A stretch of 64,000 bases of DNA, taken from positions 1-64,000 of the forward strand of contig NZ_MIET01000070.1 of the NCBI RefSeq assembly GCF_003590335.1, given 5' to 3'. Source of the stretch: Pseudoalteromonas sp. MSK9-3. Lineage in GTDB: Bacteria > Pseudomonadota > Gammaproteobacteria > Enterobacterales > Alteromonadaceae. Positions within the stretch are counted from its first letter, which is position 1, and each line of letters starts with the position of its first letter. The notes below the pieces were generated by a model that was not told where the DNA came from, did not search any database, and was given only the letters and a program-made list of their open reading frames with translations. Below are positions 24,625 to 34,106 of this stretch, piece by piece. The position numbers and the translations under genes are program-made.

Positions 24625-26097
24625 GTGAAAATGCAGTATAAAACAAGGCAATTTACCATTAATGAGCAAGCGTTGAGCGTGATATCTCATGATGGGAAAC
24701 AGTGTGACATCCGCCCGAAAACATGCCAGCTATTGCTTGTTTTACTTAAGAACACGGGCAAATTAGTCACTAAAAAACAGTTACTAGCAGAGGTATGGAA
24801 CACGAGCGTTGTGGATGAGCAAGTGATCTTTCAATCTATTAAAGAGATCAGAGCGCTATTTGGTGATCATGCTGTTATAAAAACGCTACCCAAACAAGGT
24901 TATATATGGCTACCAAAGGTTGTAAAGCAAACAGCCCCGTTTGATGTTACGGTATTTGAGCGTACACCTTATCTATTTTTATTACTGTTCATTATCAGTA
25001 TTGTGGGCGGTTATTTTATGCTGAATGAGCGTTGGTTAGGTAAAAAAAGCGACGTATTAGCTGGGTCTATCGTGGTGTTACCCACGATGAATTTAATAGA
25101 AGGTCATGATCATAGTTGGGTGCGTTTGGGGATGATGGATCAAGTTATTCAAAGGCTGCCAAGTCATAGCGAATTTGGAATATTACAAACTGACTATGTA
25201 TTAGAAGTGCTCGACCGGGCTAAAGCGCCTATTGATAACATTGATACACAGCATATAAATACGATATTCAACGTGTCAGGGGCTGAATTGTTGATAAGCA
25301 CACGACTGTCTGGTTCACCGCATGATTATCAACTAAGTTATACGTTTTACCACCGCAATGCACAAACACAAGGCGTGTTGTTTTCGAGTGATACTCAAGT
25401 GCTGGTAGATAAGTTAGTGAATGAGGTACACGCGGTATTAGGTGCAACGCCACAAACATCATCTAACTATTATCATCGTGACTTTGAGTCAGAAATGCTT
25501 GGGGCGGCTATCGATTTTCGGTTAAATAATAATTACCGAGCCGCGAAAGGGTTGTTAGAGACTTTGGTATTAGAAGACAATCAAAATTTAACGGCACAGC
25601 GTTTGTTTATTGATACCTTGTTTAACCTGCAAGATTATGAAACGCTTGAAAAACAGCTTGAAGAAGCGCTCCCCATTGCGAAAGCGCAAAATGATCCTCT
25701 TGAATTGATCCGTTTAACCTATTTTCAAGCGCTGAGGTTGTTGCAACTTGATCAAGTTGAGCAAGCAGAGTTACTGGTATTAGAGGTATTTTCATTGGCT
25801 AAGCGTCATCATGATTGGCTTTTTATGGCGTATTTAACGGATTTAAAGGCACATATTGCAATTACGCGAGGCCACCTGAACCTTGCGGCTGCCTTTTATC
25901 GCGAAACCATGAGTTATCATCGGGTCCTGAAATGCCCTGTTGGGGAATCTTCTAGTTGGATAAATTTAGGGCTTGTGGCTAAGAAACAGAATGATCTTCA
26001 CCAACAAACACTGGCTTTTACACAGGCTAAAAATATTGCGAAGCAGCGTGGTTTACACAATCAGTTAGCTTGGATAGAGCAATTAGAAAATAAATAA
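24625..26097 (+). CDS. ToxR/CadC-like membrane-anchored transcription regulator
   Basis: The 490-residue product starts at a GTG. Residues 1-95 form an OmpR/CadC-type winged helix, ending in the conserved VIKTLPKQGYIWLP turn. A single membrane span follows (about 113-132, YLFLLLFIISIVGGYFML), so the DNA-binding domain is cytoplasmic and the remaining 350 residues periplasmic. The C-terminal part (about 285-490) reads as a series of TPR-like helical repeats, the usual sensor form in the CadC family of marine gammaproteobacteria. It may control the membrane-protein gene 100 bases downstream in the same direction. Confidence 0.88.
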   Translation: MKMQYKTRQFTINEQALSVISHDGKQCDIRPKTCQLLLVLLKNTGKLVTKKQLLAEVWNTSVVDEQVIFQSIKEIRALFGDHAVIKTLPKQGYIWLPKVVKQTAPFDVTVFERTPYLFLLLFIISIVGGYFMLNERWLGKKSDVLAGSIVVLPTMNLIEGHDHSWVRLGMMDQVIQRLPSHSEFGILQTDYVLEVLDRAKAPIDNIDTQHINTIFNVSGAELLISTRLSGSPHDYQLSYTFYHRNAQTQGVLFSSDTQVLVDKLVNEVHAVLGATPQTSSNYYHRDFESEMLGAAIDFRLNNNYRAAKGLLETLVLEDNQNLTAQRLFIDTLFNLQDYETLEKQLEEALPIAKAQNDPLELIRLTYFQALRLLQLDQVEQAELLVLEVFSLAKRHHDWLFMAYLTDLKAHIAITRGHLNLAAAFYRETMSYHRVLKCPVGESSSWINLGLVAKKQNDLHQQTLAFTQAKNIAKQRGLHNQLAWIEQLENK

Positions 26098-26197
26098 AAG
26101 TTTACATATCAGAGTTTTAAATTTTTTTCAGAAAGCTTTATTGGCAGTTGTGGCCACGTATTGAGATAACACAGCTCTGATTTTATTGGAGAATTCT

Positions 26198-27319
26198 ATG
26201 TTGTTGTTTCAGTCGAGAGTATTCATTGGTGCATTGCTGTTGTGTGCATTTTTAGTGATGGTCGTTACGTCTATTTTATTGTTCAGTCAGCGTCATGATG
26301 CTGCGATATCGGTGATGCATACCATGGTGGGGAGCATGATGGCTTTAGCCATTGTTTGGCATGCAGTAAAAAATAGGCGGATGCTCTTTACTTATTTAAA
26401 CCCGTTTAAAAAGTATCAAGGAAAACATTCTTTTTCGTTGGCATTGGTATTAAGTTTAGTCACTTATGTGTGTATTTCGCCTTATTTTAATCTGAAACCT
26501 GCTGTAAGCATTTATCAATTTGGACAGTCTTTAAAAGCAGCAGATAAAGCGCAGCATATCAAGGAGACTATTTATTCAGAGCACCGCGCTAAAACACCCA
26601 CATCGGTAGGTCAAACAATTACCATAGAGCTAAAAAAAGGCCCCTATTTTATGTGGCCACAATATGCCTTTTGGCTTGAAACATTAGAGGGCGAGTTTGT
26701 ACAGCCGCTGTATGTGACGCGCTCTATTGCGACTAATCAATTTACCAATAAAGTAACTAAAGTTAACCCTGAACAGGTATTTAATAGCCATCTAATGGTG
26801 GGCGACAACCCCATTGCTCAAACTGCTTTACAAGGTGAGCAAGAGCCCAGCACCAAAGACAGCCGAATGCGTCCTGAATCATTACCGGTTTTTTTGCATC
26901 AATTAGGCAAAGTATCAAGCAGTGGCTATTTTTTACCGACAGACAATACATTGCAAATTGATGGATATAGTGGGGCAACGATGATGAATAATTTTATTTA
27001 TCATGTTCAGATAGCACAAAAACTAGCGGGCAAATACCGTATTCGATTCGAGATCAACCACTCATTTGATTACAACACGTACTATAGTAGCGACCGTTTC
27101 CCTGATGACAAGGTCTATTCTGGCGATGGTTATTCCGCACAGCCTTCAGTGATTTATGAGTCTGTAATTGATTTTTCAAACCCCAGTGAATTGATGAAAA
27201 TGCAGCTGGTGGGCCATGGCCATCACTCAGGAAAGAATGGCATGCTGTACAAAAACACCACCAACTTAACCACCGCTTTGGAACTCGTTGATCGAATATT
27301 GGTGAGTCACACCTTATAA
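26198..27319 (+). CDS. Membrane protein with three N-terminal spans, unknown function
   Basis: The ATG at 26198 is preceded by TTGGAGA and gives 373 residues; an upstream in-frame start adds only four residues. Three membrane segments are visible near residues 6-28, 38-58 and 80-98, with paired histidines (MHTMVG and VWHAVKN) like those of DUF4405-type or cytochrome-like four-helix proteins, so a heme or quinone role is possible. The long C-terminal part (about 110-373) looks periplasmic and has a glycine-rich GYSGATMMNNF stretch and an H-rich GHGHHSGKNG loop. I cannot name a family with confidence. A bidirectional hairpin follows the stop codon. Confidence 0.7.
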   Translation: MLLFQSRVFIGALLLCAFLVMVVTSILLFSQRHDAAISVMHTMVGSMMALAIVWHAVKNRRMLFTYLNPFKKYQGKHSFSLALVLSLVTYVCISPYFNLKPAVSIYQFGQSLKAADKAQHIKETIYSEHRAKTPTSVGQTITIELKKGPYFMWPQYAFWLETLEGEFVQPLYVTRSIATNQFTNKVTKVNPEQVFNSHLMVGDNPIAQTALQGEQEPSTKDSRMRPESLPVFLHQLGKVSSSGYFLPTDNTLQIDGYSGATMMNNFIYHVQIAQKLAGKYRIRFEINHSFDYNTYYSSDRFPDDKVYSGDGYSAQPSVIYESVIDFSNPSELMKMQLVGHGHHSGKNGMLYKNTTNLTTALELVDRILVSHTL

Positions 27320-27321
27320 AA

Positions 27322-27362
27322 GAGTCATGGGGCGTGGATCTCAGTACCACAGCCCCTGACTC
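27322..27362. terminator. Bidirectional hairpin between convergent genes
   Basis: GAGTCA plus GGGGC on the left (from 27322) pairs with GCCCC plus TGACTC on the right (to 27362), with a one-base bulge. It sits between the stop codons of two convergent genes (27319 and 27377) and probably serves both. Confidence 0.6.
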
Positions 27363-27376
27363 GGATAATGAGATGG

Positions 27377-28606
27377 CTAGGCGCAGTGTTTATGGCCTAC
27401 GTACTGCCAACTGTTTAACCCTTTTTGTATAGACTGTGCCGCTTGTTTGCCTGTTTTTCCTGAGAAAATTAGCCGAATAGCGTCTCTTGTCAGCGTTTGA
27501 TAGCTCGGCTCGGACGTATTCAAGCTTGCTGCGCTAAATAGACTCACACCATATCCCTGAGAAGAGACCAGTTCAGCAAGTGCTGTTAAGTTTTTACTCT
27601 TGATGTTCATGTGCTTGGAATAAGCAGGAAGCTCATTCAGTTCGTTGGCAAATAACTCGGCAAATTGTTGCGTGGTGGTAAATTTTAAAACGCGCTTAGC
27701 GGTATCACTATAACGGCCGCGCGCATTAACCTGATAGGTACCGTCAGCGAATGCGTAGAATTTATTACTTTTTCCGGGGATGGCCCAAAATTCGAATTCA
27801 AAGTTTGGGTCTATTTCATAAAATAAAGAGTTAGGGCTTGTGCGCCATCCACCATCAAACACGCTTGCAGAATTAGCAAGTGCGACGTTTGTTCCTGCAC
27901 CTTGATAGCCTTCTGTCATTGCATTTTTGTTAAGGTAGCCACTTTGATGCCAATGTGACAAGGTATCCAGCACGTGAATAAAGTCTGGATCGGTAAAGCA
28001 GCTTTCACCGGAGATCAGTTGTGCGGCTTTTTGCGCAGGTAATAAACCCGCCATCAGTACTTCTATGACAACTTGTGATAAATACCAGTCATCACTTGCC
28101 ATATGTAATGGGGTGATTTGATCACGCTTAAGTTGCGAAAAGTATGACTCAAGCTGGGTGAGCGATGTGGGGCGCTGGTTGATCCCCAGTTTATTGACCA
28201 GCTTTTTATTGACTAAAAGACCTTCAAGTTGAACCGCAAACGGCACCCCATATATTTTTGCATCTGATGCTGTTGCTGCCGTCAGCGCACTTGGGTTGAT
28301 ATTATTCAGTTGATATTCGTTGGGCTCGATAAAAGTATGTTGGAGCAGTGGCGCTAATGCCGCGGCCCCCGGTGCCCATTGAAACAAAGCCGGTCGACCA
28401 TTTTGTAGTACTAGCTGCATATGCTGCTGATACGTATCAAAGCTGATCACTTTGACATTGACATGGATACCGGGGATGAGCTTTTGCTGATTTATTTTTT
28501 GCCATAATGCGCCCTCTTGCACACGCCATGTGTAGAGGTCGATGTGTTGTGCGCTCGTTGCTGAAAACGCGATGCAACTAAGTATCAATATGATGATATA
28601 TTTCAC
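27377..28606 (-). CDS. Extracellular solute-binding protein paired with a chemoreceptor
   Basis: The 409-residue protein begins with a signal peptide (MKYIIILILSCIAFSATSA) and shows the type 1 (sugar/oligosaccharide) binding-protein pattern: IDLYTWRVQEGALWQKINQQ at the start, IYGVPFAVQLEGLLVNKKLV in the first hinge region and FWAIPGKSN with AFADGTYQVNA later. No ABC permease or ATPase gene is near. Instead its start lies seven bases after the stop of the chemoreceptor gene on the same strand, so the two are co-expressed. It most likely captures a ligand in the periplasm and presents it to the receptor for taxis rather than for import. Confidence 0.85.
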   Translation of the reverse strand: MKYIIILILSCIAFSATSAQHIDLYTWRVQEGALWQKINQQKLIPGIHVNVKVISFDTYQQHMQLVLQNGRPALFQWAPGAAALAPLLQHTFIEPNEYQLNNINPSALTAATASDAKIYGVPFAVQLEGLLVNKKLVNKLGINQRPTSLTQLESYFSQLKRDQITPLHMASDDWYLSQVVIEVLMAGLLPAQKAAQLISGESCFTDPDFIHVLDTLSHWHQSGYLNKNAMTEGYQGAGTNVALANSASVFDGGWRTSPNSLFYEIDPNFEFEFWAIPGKSNKFYAFADGTYQVNARGRYSDTAKRVLKFTTTQQFAELFANELNELPAYSKHMNIKSKNLTALAELVSSQGYGVSLFSAASLNTSEPSYQTLTRDAIRLIFSGKTGKQAAQSIQKGLNSWQYVGHKHCA

Positions 28607-28613
28607 TGGCTCA

Positions 28614-30632
28614 TTACCTTACTTTAAATGCTTTACTCATTGTTACCAATGCGGTCGCGGTTTCACTTTGTTCTTTTGTGACACTCGAATTTAATGTGAT
28701 CTGATCCAGAGTTTGTTGTGATAAGTCATCAATTTGTTCAACATTAAAGCTGATCTCTTGTGCGGCTATATATTGTTGACGTGCGGCTTCAGCAATGACT
28801 TCATTTAGCTGATGTGCCTCTGTGACCGAGTTGGCAAAATCTCGGATTTGTGACTCAAGATTGGTGGCAACGTCCGTGCAATTAATGGCTTTATTCACTG
28901 AATTTTGTAGTGCAGTAACCGCAAGCCCTGATGATGATAATAACGAAGATAACCTTGCTTGGATCTGCTCTGTAGAGCTTTGAGTCCTAATTGCCAAGCT
29001 ACGTACCTCATCTGCCACGACTGCAAAGCCTCGGCCATGCTCACCGGCTCTGGCAGCTTCAATTGCGGCGTTTAGCGCCAATAAGTTTGTTTGATCTGCT
29101 ACTTGTACTATGACATTCAACACATCTTCAATTTTTCGACATTCATGATCAAGGGACGCAACCACTTCCTCAGCGGTTTTAATATCTTGCTGTAATTGAC
29201 CACTCAGTGACTGGTTGCGTGTCACAAGTGTTTGTGACTGAGAAGCTTGGGTGTTTGCTTGCGCCATCAGCTCAGTTGCTTGTGCCGAGGTATTTGAAAT
29301 TTCGCTCGAGGTAGCAGTCATTTCAACGATTGCACTGGCGACCTGTGATGTTTGATCTTTTTGCTGATGCGCAATGTTAGATGTTTCGAGTGCACTCGTT
29401 GACAGAGTGTGTATAGAAGCATTCAATACATCTGACTGTGACTGAATATCGGTAACGATATTTTCAAATGCGCCTTTTAATTTTTGTAACGAGTGACTAA
29501 CGTGCGAAAACTCATCCTTACTGACGGTATGAACCTGCGTTGTTAAGTCTCCTGTTGCGAGCATTTGAATCGTGGCTATGGTGTTATTAAGCGGCTTTCG
29601 AATACTCTGAATTATGTAGGTAGCGATGAGTGTACCAAGTATAAAAGTTGCAGCCATAGCAATTATCATCCACTGTTGGCTTGCTGTCACTGAGCTGTTT
29701 GAATACCCCTCTACTTCGATGCTGAAAGTATGTGTATTTGCAGACAGTTTTGTAGCAATTTCATGAAGTGCTGTTAACTTGTCAGTGATTTTATTTAAGT
29801 TTTGCGACAATGTGTTGTGTGTTGATAAATAATGTTTTTGTAAAGTTTTTATGCCTTCGTTATTGTCGACTAGCCATGTTAAGTCCGAGGCTAGATTGCC
29901 TTGCTGGTTGATTAGAGTCGCCCAGTTTGGATCCGCTGTCTTTAATGTCTGATTGCCATAACCATAGGTAACAAACTCAGTTAGCCATGTTTTATATTGT
30001 GCAGCTAAGTTCTGAAATTGTGCAATATCGTCGATTAATACCATCTGTTTAGCCAGTGAGAAGCCATACCGAAGCAGGCTTTCTCCCTCTGAGAGCGGTC
30101 GGCTATAAGTTTTTGATTGTGGTTTATTATTCTGTTCTATTGTTTTTAATGTCGTTTCTAATTGAGTTAGATCATCAGCAAGTAATTGCAGCTGTAATTT
30201 ACTATTTAATGCTTGAACGGCCACTTTCATTGAACGAGCTTGTTCCTGAAACATGTCATTACTCAGGGCTGAAAATTGGGTAAGTAGCGCATGGTTCGCG
30301 TCATTTTTTGGATTCTGAGTAAAAAGCGTGTCGAGTTTATTAAGCTGCTTTGCTATCTGATCTTGGTTACTACGAATTGCGACTGCGAGTTGCTGTTGTT
30401 CGCGTGACGTGCGTGCGTAGTAATGCTTGTAAATATTGAGGTTGAGCTTTTGCAAATAATGGCTTATTTGGCTAACGCTTTTCTCCGTGGGTTGTGCAAC
30501 TTTTGTGATCTTTTGTACGTTGTCATTTACTAATGAAAGCTTTACCAGAGCAAAAATACCAATGGCGAACATGGATAATATGATTGCTGCATAACCGGCT
30601 GAAACTCGGCTTATTACAGATGATTTGAGCAT
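28614..30632 (-). CDS. Methyl-accepting chemotaxis protein
   Basis: This 672-residue receptor has an N-terminal membrane span (about 13-34), a long, mostly helical periplasmic domain (about 35-325), a second span (about 328-347), a HAMP segment (348-400) and a long cytoplasmic coiled-coil. The signalling tip is the classic NLLALNAAIEAARAGEHGRG, followed by GFAVVADEVRSLAIRTQ, and flanking Glu/Gln-rich stretches would be methylation sites. The sensor domain is about 290 residues, so large helical-bundle types are likely. There is no C-terminal tetrapeptide for CheR docking. It forms a two-gene operon with the solute-binding protein. Confidence 0.92.
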   Translation of the reverse strand: MLKSSVISRVSAGYAAIILSMFAIGIFALVKLSLVNDNVQKITKVAQPTEKSVSQISHYLQKLNLNIYKHYYARTSREQQQLAVAIRSNQDQIAKQLNKLDTLFTQNPKNDANHALLTQFSALSNDMFQEQARSMKVAVQALNSKLQLQLLADDLTQLETTLKTIEQNNKPQSKTYSRPLSEGESLLRYGFSLAKQMVLIDDIAQFQNLAAQYKTWLTEFVTYGYGNQTLKTADPNWATLINQQGNLASDLTWLVDNNEGIKTLQKHYLSTHNTLSQNLNKITDKLTALHEIATKLSANTHTFSIEVEGYSNSSVTASQQWMIIAMAATFILGTLIATYIIQSIRKPLNNTIATIQMLATGDLTTQVHTVSKDEFSHVSHSLQKLKGAFENIVTDIQSQSDVLNASIHTLSTSALETSNIAHQQKDQTSQVASAIVEMTATSSEISNTSAQATELMAQANTQASQSQTLVTRNQSLSGQLQQDIKTAEEVVASLDHECRKIEDVLNVIVQVADQTNLLALNAAIEAARAGEHGRGFAVVADEVRSLAIRTQSSTEQIQARLSSLLSSSGLAVTALQNSVNKAINCTDVATNLESQIRDFANSVTEAHQLNEVIAEAARQQYIAAQEISFNVEQIDDLSQQTLDQITLNSSVTKEQSETATALVTMSKAFKVR

Positions 30633-30924
30633 TTTAAACTGATGTAATGAAATTTGGCGGGATTAAAACATATTTAGGTACAAAAACACCTAGTAATTAT
30701 TCAGTATTTTTAAATATTCAGTGTTTTAAAGTTGTGATAACTGATACAAAATGGTTGCTTTATTAAGGTGTGTATACTGCTTTTTGTATGTTTTAAAAAC
30801 TAAATAGATGGATATGTATTTTTTATGTTTTTAATTTGGTTTTTCTTTGTGTTTTTTTGTGTGTGACTTTTAACATCATTACGTGAAGGGAGAGGGTTAA
30901 TAGTGTGTATAAGGAGTCATTGTA
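30633..30924. other. Promoter-side gap upstream of the chemoreceptor
   Basis: This 292-base T-rich stretch contains the promoter of the chemoreceptor operon (read leftward). I see no gene or clear motif in it. Confidence 0.4.
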
Positions 30925-31644
30925 TTAGTGGGTTATTTGACCCAAGCTAGTTTTAAGCACTTGTTGCTCAGCGTCTCGTATCAGCGCATCAAGGTCACCG
31001 GTCTCTTTCATTTTTTTTATTTCTCGGTCCACCTTGGGGACCAAATGTTGCAGTGATTTATGTACATAATGGTATAAGCTTTGACGATCTAGGCTTTTAG
31101 AGATAGGTCTAACATTGGTAATTTTGAGTTTTTTGAGGGCGACTAAGCCGTCAACCGTATTGGTCAGGGCTACATCAGCGAGCCCTGCTGAAACAAGCCT
31201 TAACATTTGTGTGGTGGTGTCTAAATCTTTGACATTAGTCATGCCTTTGGTGATATTGTTAGTATGTTTAACGCCTCGCACTTTCACTATCTGGTATTGT
31301 TTTAAATCTTTGATAGTATTTATTTTTATATTGCTGTCGGCTCTAATGAAGGCCATTGTTTCTAAATGATAATAGGGCGTAGGGATCCGAATTGTTGAAG
31401 GCGTTTCGGTACCATAACTATAAATACGCATTACCTCACCGTCTTTCAATCCCGATTGAGCTTCCTGTTGCGCACGTTTACCTGGTAGCGGAGAGATTGT
31501 GACTTTGATCCCGAGTCGGTTATAAATTTCAGGGAGCACGATCCTTCCTACTTCTTGTTCAATTAAATAATTAATAGAGGCAAAATGATACTGTTCAGCA
31601 TATGCCTTGGGAATGAGTAAGAATAAAAAAAATAGGTACTTCAT
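30925..31644 (-). CDS. Periplasmic type 3 (amino-acid-type) solute-binding protein
   Basis: The 239-residue protein begins with a signal peptide (MKYLFFLFLLIPKAYA) and resembles the SBP_bac_3 fold: a first lobe opening (ASINYLIEQEVGRIVLPEIY), a KRAQQEAQSGLKDGEVMR segment, and a NTVDGLVALKKLK region near the second hinge. Many such stand-alone proteins in Alteromonadales have no transporter partner and may be involved in sensing. No permease or ATPase genes flank it. Confidence 0.8.
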   Translation of the reverse strand: MKYLFFLFLLIPKAYAEQYHFASINYLIEQEVGRIVLPEIYNRLGIKVTISPLPGKRAQQEAQSGLKDGEVMRIYSYGTETPSTIRIPTPYYHLETMAFIRADSNIKINTIKDLKQYQIVKVRGVKHTNNITKGMTNVKDLDTTTQMLRLVSAGLADVALTNTVDGLVALKKLKITNVRPISKSLDRQSLYHYVHKSLQHLVPKVDREIKKMKETGDLDALIRDAEQQVLKTSLGQITH

Positions 31645-31943
31645 TGTGAATTAAGGCGTTACCAATATCGTTGAGCTGAGCGCGTTTTTTAAGTTTAGCA
31701 GTGTTGTTGCATGATGCCATAAGTGGTGTTTAATTGCATTTTGTTATATTCGAACTGCTAGTTTTGTAAACGTAAGTTGTATTTTGATAATGTCATGTGT
31801 GTGTTTTTTTGTCTGTATCATGCTTTTTGGCACTGCTTTTGCTGGTTTTTTTATGTCCTATAAACGGATGGCTAACCAATGATGTTAGCGTTTTGAAGGC
31901 AAAAGATTGCCATATCTATTCATTTCAGAAGGAATTAAAGAAT
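31645..31943. other. Divergent promoter gap
   Basis: This 299-base T-rich gap separates two divergent genes. An open frame that extends the downstream gene to 31797 would start with a hydrophobic run lacking a ribosome site, and I do not regard it as coding. Confidence 0.4.
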
Positions 31944-32702
31944 ATGAAATACCTCGCATTTGTCGTGTTCATTATATGCAGTACTTTTATCCACACGAGT
32001 GCTCACGCACTCGGTAATAATAAACCACAAAACTTATTAGAGTTACTTGCTTATGCAGATAGTGCAAAGCACCTTATTGAAGAGGGGGCATTTGATGAAG
32101 CGTTAGCGCGTTTAAAGTGGCTAGACGATAATGGGACCCGTATTAGTTATCACTTTTATAATTTTAAACGTTCTTCAGTATATACAACATGGTGGGATCT
32201 GGCTCAGCAATATAATCGAGCAGGGAGTGCTTATGAAAGTAAACTTGCGAGCACACTAAAACATCTGATCATTGCACCTCAACAATGTGAAACATTCGAT
32301 ACGTCAATTTGGCTTAGCCAAACTTCAGAGCAGGAGCAGCATTTACTTGCTCAGATGACAGCATTAAACGCGCAATACACTGGGAGTCTGCATCGATGTT
32401 GGAACGGTGAAGCCGAGTATTTAGCTATTAAATACATTAACCATGATTTATTAGCGCGTTATTCTCAGGACATTTTATATGGATTTATTCACAATGTGAT
32501 TGTTAAGGTCACACGTGCCTACGAACAATGTAACTTTGTTGACGATAAAGCGCAGTGTCAAACTAAAGTAAAAGCGTATTTGACTGAAACTTCGCGTTTG
32601 TATCAAGCCGTTGCTATGGATAGAGATGACTTGCAACTAGCAGGGTTAATCGGCGGTGAAACATTGAAGCTATTGCTTAAATGGCAAAATCAGCCTAATT
32701 AG
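31944..32702 (+). CDS. Secreted protein of unknown function, 252 aa
   Basis: I place the start at 31944, where AAGGA lies 11-15 bases upstream and a signal peptide begins (MKYLAFVVFIICSTFIHTSA). The mature part is mainly helical. Residues 35-60 (LLELLAYADSAKHLIEEGAF) resemble a TPR-like start, and the product has four to five cysteines (QQCETF, HRCWNG, EQCNF and AQCQTK), consistent with disulfides in the periplasm. I do not recognise the family. A hairpin follows the stop codon. Confidence 0.7.
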   Translation: MKYLAFVVFIICSTFIHTSAHALGNNKPQNLLELLAYADSAKHLIEEGAFDEALARLKWLDDNGTRISYHFYNFKRSSVYTTWWDLAQQYNRAGSAYESKLASTLKHLIIAPQQCETFDTSIWLSQTSEQEQHLLAQMTALNAQYTGSLHRCWNGEAEYLAIKYINHDLLARYSQDILYGFIHNVIVKVTRAYEQCNFVDDKAQCQTKVKAYLTETSRLYQAVAMDRDDLQLAGLIGGETLKLLLKWQNQPN

Positions 32703-32721
32703 TTCGTAAGTTAAATTAACC

Positions 32722-32766
32722 AGCGAACATTAGTGACGTGCTTAATGTCAGTCAGTTATGTTCGCT
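32722..32766. terminator. Long-loop hairpin after the secreted protein gene
   Basis: AGCGAACAT (32722-32730) pairs perfectly with ATGTTCGCT (32758-32766) across a 27-base loop, between two genes in the same direction. It could be a weak terminator or simply an inverted repeat. Confidence 0.4.
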
Positions 32767-32834
32767 CAGTATTAACATAAACTCGTGCATATTTTACACT
32801 ACACTTAAGTGATCTACTTTGCTTAGGTGAAACA

Positions 32835-33896
32835 ATGTCAGAGCGCATACATCAAACACTCGTTGAGCAATATCAAATTTCAGAACTTGAGATCCAAACA
32901 CGCAAAAACTTATTTGAGTTGAGCGATGAAGAGTTGGAGTTTTTAAACAAGTACCGTTTAGTCATTGATGGCCATTTAGACGAGGTTGTTTCTCATTTTT
33001 ATACATTACTGTCGAGAGATGAATATGTTGGGCTACTCATTGGCGACAGTGAAACTTTTGAGCGGCTTAAATCCGGTTTGCATAAATATGTTTTAGACCT
33101 ATTTTCTGGATTCTATGATGCAGAGTATGTAAACAATCGATTGCGTATTGGACTAGTACATAAAAGGATAGGATTAGAGCCCAAATACTTTTTATCTGCA
33201 GAACGCTATTTACGCAAAAGCATTGATGTGACGCTGGCACGTTTGATTGATGATGCCGCTGTGCTTGACAAAATATCTGCTATTTTAGAGAAGTTAATCG
33301 CGTTTGATATGTCTTGGATATTTGATACGTATATCAGCTCGATGTTAAATGAAATGAACTCGCTCAAACTCAAAACCGATTTGTACGTTAAATCATTAGA
33401 AGAACGCGTACGTGGCCTTTCTCGTTTAGCGAGTAAAGACCCATTAACTGACCTTTACAATAGCCGGAGCTTTCGAGATTTTTTGCGCCGCGAGTTGTTA
33501 TTGGCAAAACGTAGCCATACATCGATTTCGATTGTTTATTTTGATATCGATGATTTTAAAGAGATCAATGACACAAAAGGGCATAAAGAAGGCGATCATG
33601 TTTTAAAAAGTATCGGCAAAATACTCACTGTGATTGCGAGAGAAACAGACATTGCAAGCCGACAGGGTGGCGATGAATTTTGTTTAGCGTTGATTGGCTG
33701 TGAGTTACCCGAAGCGCAAGCGATCAGCAAGCGTTTAATTGAAAAGTTTTCCGCTGAGTTTCCTGATTATTCATTGAGTGTGGGCATTGCTCAGCTGCAA
33801 GATCAAACGGATTTAGATGTAGATGGTGTAATACATCGAGCAGATCAAAAAATGTATCAAGCCAAAAAAAGTAAAGGGTGCAAAATCTGTATTTAA
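32835..33896 (+). CDS. Globin-coupled diguanylate cyclase
   Basis: The 353-residue protein has an N-terminal globin-coupled sensor (about 15-165) with the likely heme-ligating His109 in GLVHKRIGLEPKYF, a helical linker and a GGDEF domain (about 190-350). The active site is intact (RQGGDEFCLAL), and an RxxD product-inhibition site (RETD) lies exactly five residues before it. This is the DosC/GcHK-like arrangement: oxygen or another gas bound to heme alters c-di-GMP synthesis. The domain start SKDPLTDLYNSRSF and the metal-binding YFDIDDFKEIND are both present. It is a single gene. Confidence 0.92.
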   Translation: MSERIHQTLVEQYQISELEIQTRKNLFELSDEELEFLNKYRLVIDGHLDEVVSHFYTLLSRDEYVGLLIGDSETFERLKSGLHKYVLDLFSGFYDAEYVNNRLRIGLVHKRIGLEPKYFLSAERYLRKSIDVTLARLIDDAAVLDKISAILEKLIAFDMSWIFDTYISSMLNEMNSLKLKTDLYVKSLEERVRGLSRLASKDPLTDLYNSRSFRDFLRRELLLAKRSHTSISIVYFDIDDFKEINDTKGHKEGDHVLKSIGKILTVIARETDIASRQGGDEFCLALIGCELPEAQAISKRLIEKFSAEFPDYSLSVGIAQLQDQTDLDVDGVIHRADQKMYQAKKSKGCKICI

Positions 33897-34106
33897 CGTG
33901 AGGGAGCACTCTTACAGTAGCGCAGCTTGAGGTTATGTGTACTGTTATTAACGGGCAAGGTTGCACGCGCAAGCGAAGTGACTTATCAATTGCAGACATA
34001 GCTTACTTAGAATACCTCCCTGCGACTGAGCCCGCTATCAGGGGGTGTTATTACAACATGTGATAAAATGGCTCAGAAGAGGGGGCGTTTTAACAGTTTG
34101 TACCAG

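Noticed and set aside
33897..34106. CCCTG/CAGGG short inverted repeat near 34018-34045
   Set aside because: The stem is only five bases long and could occur by chance.
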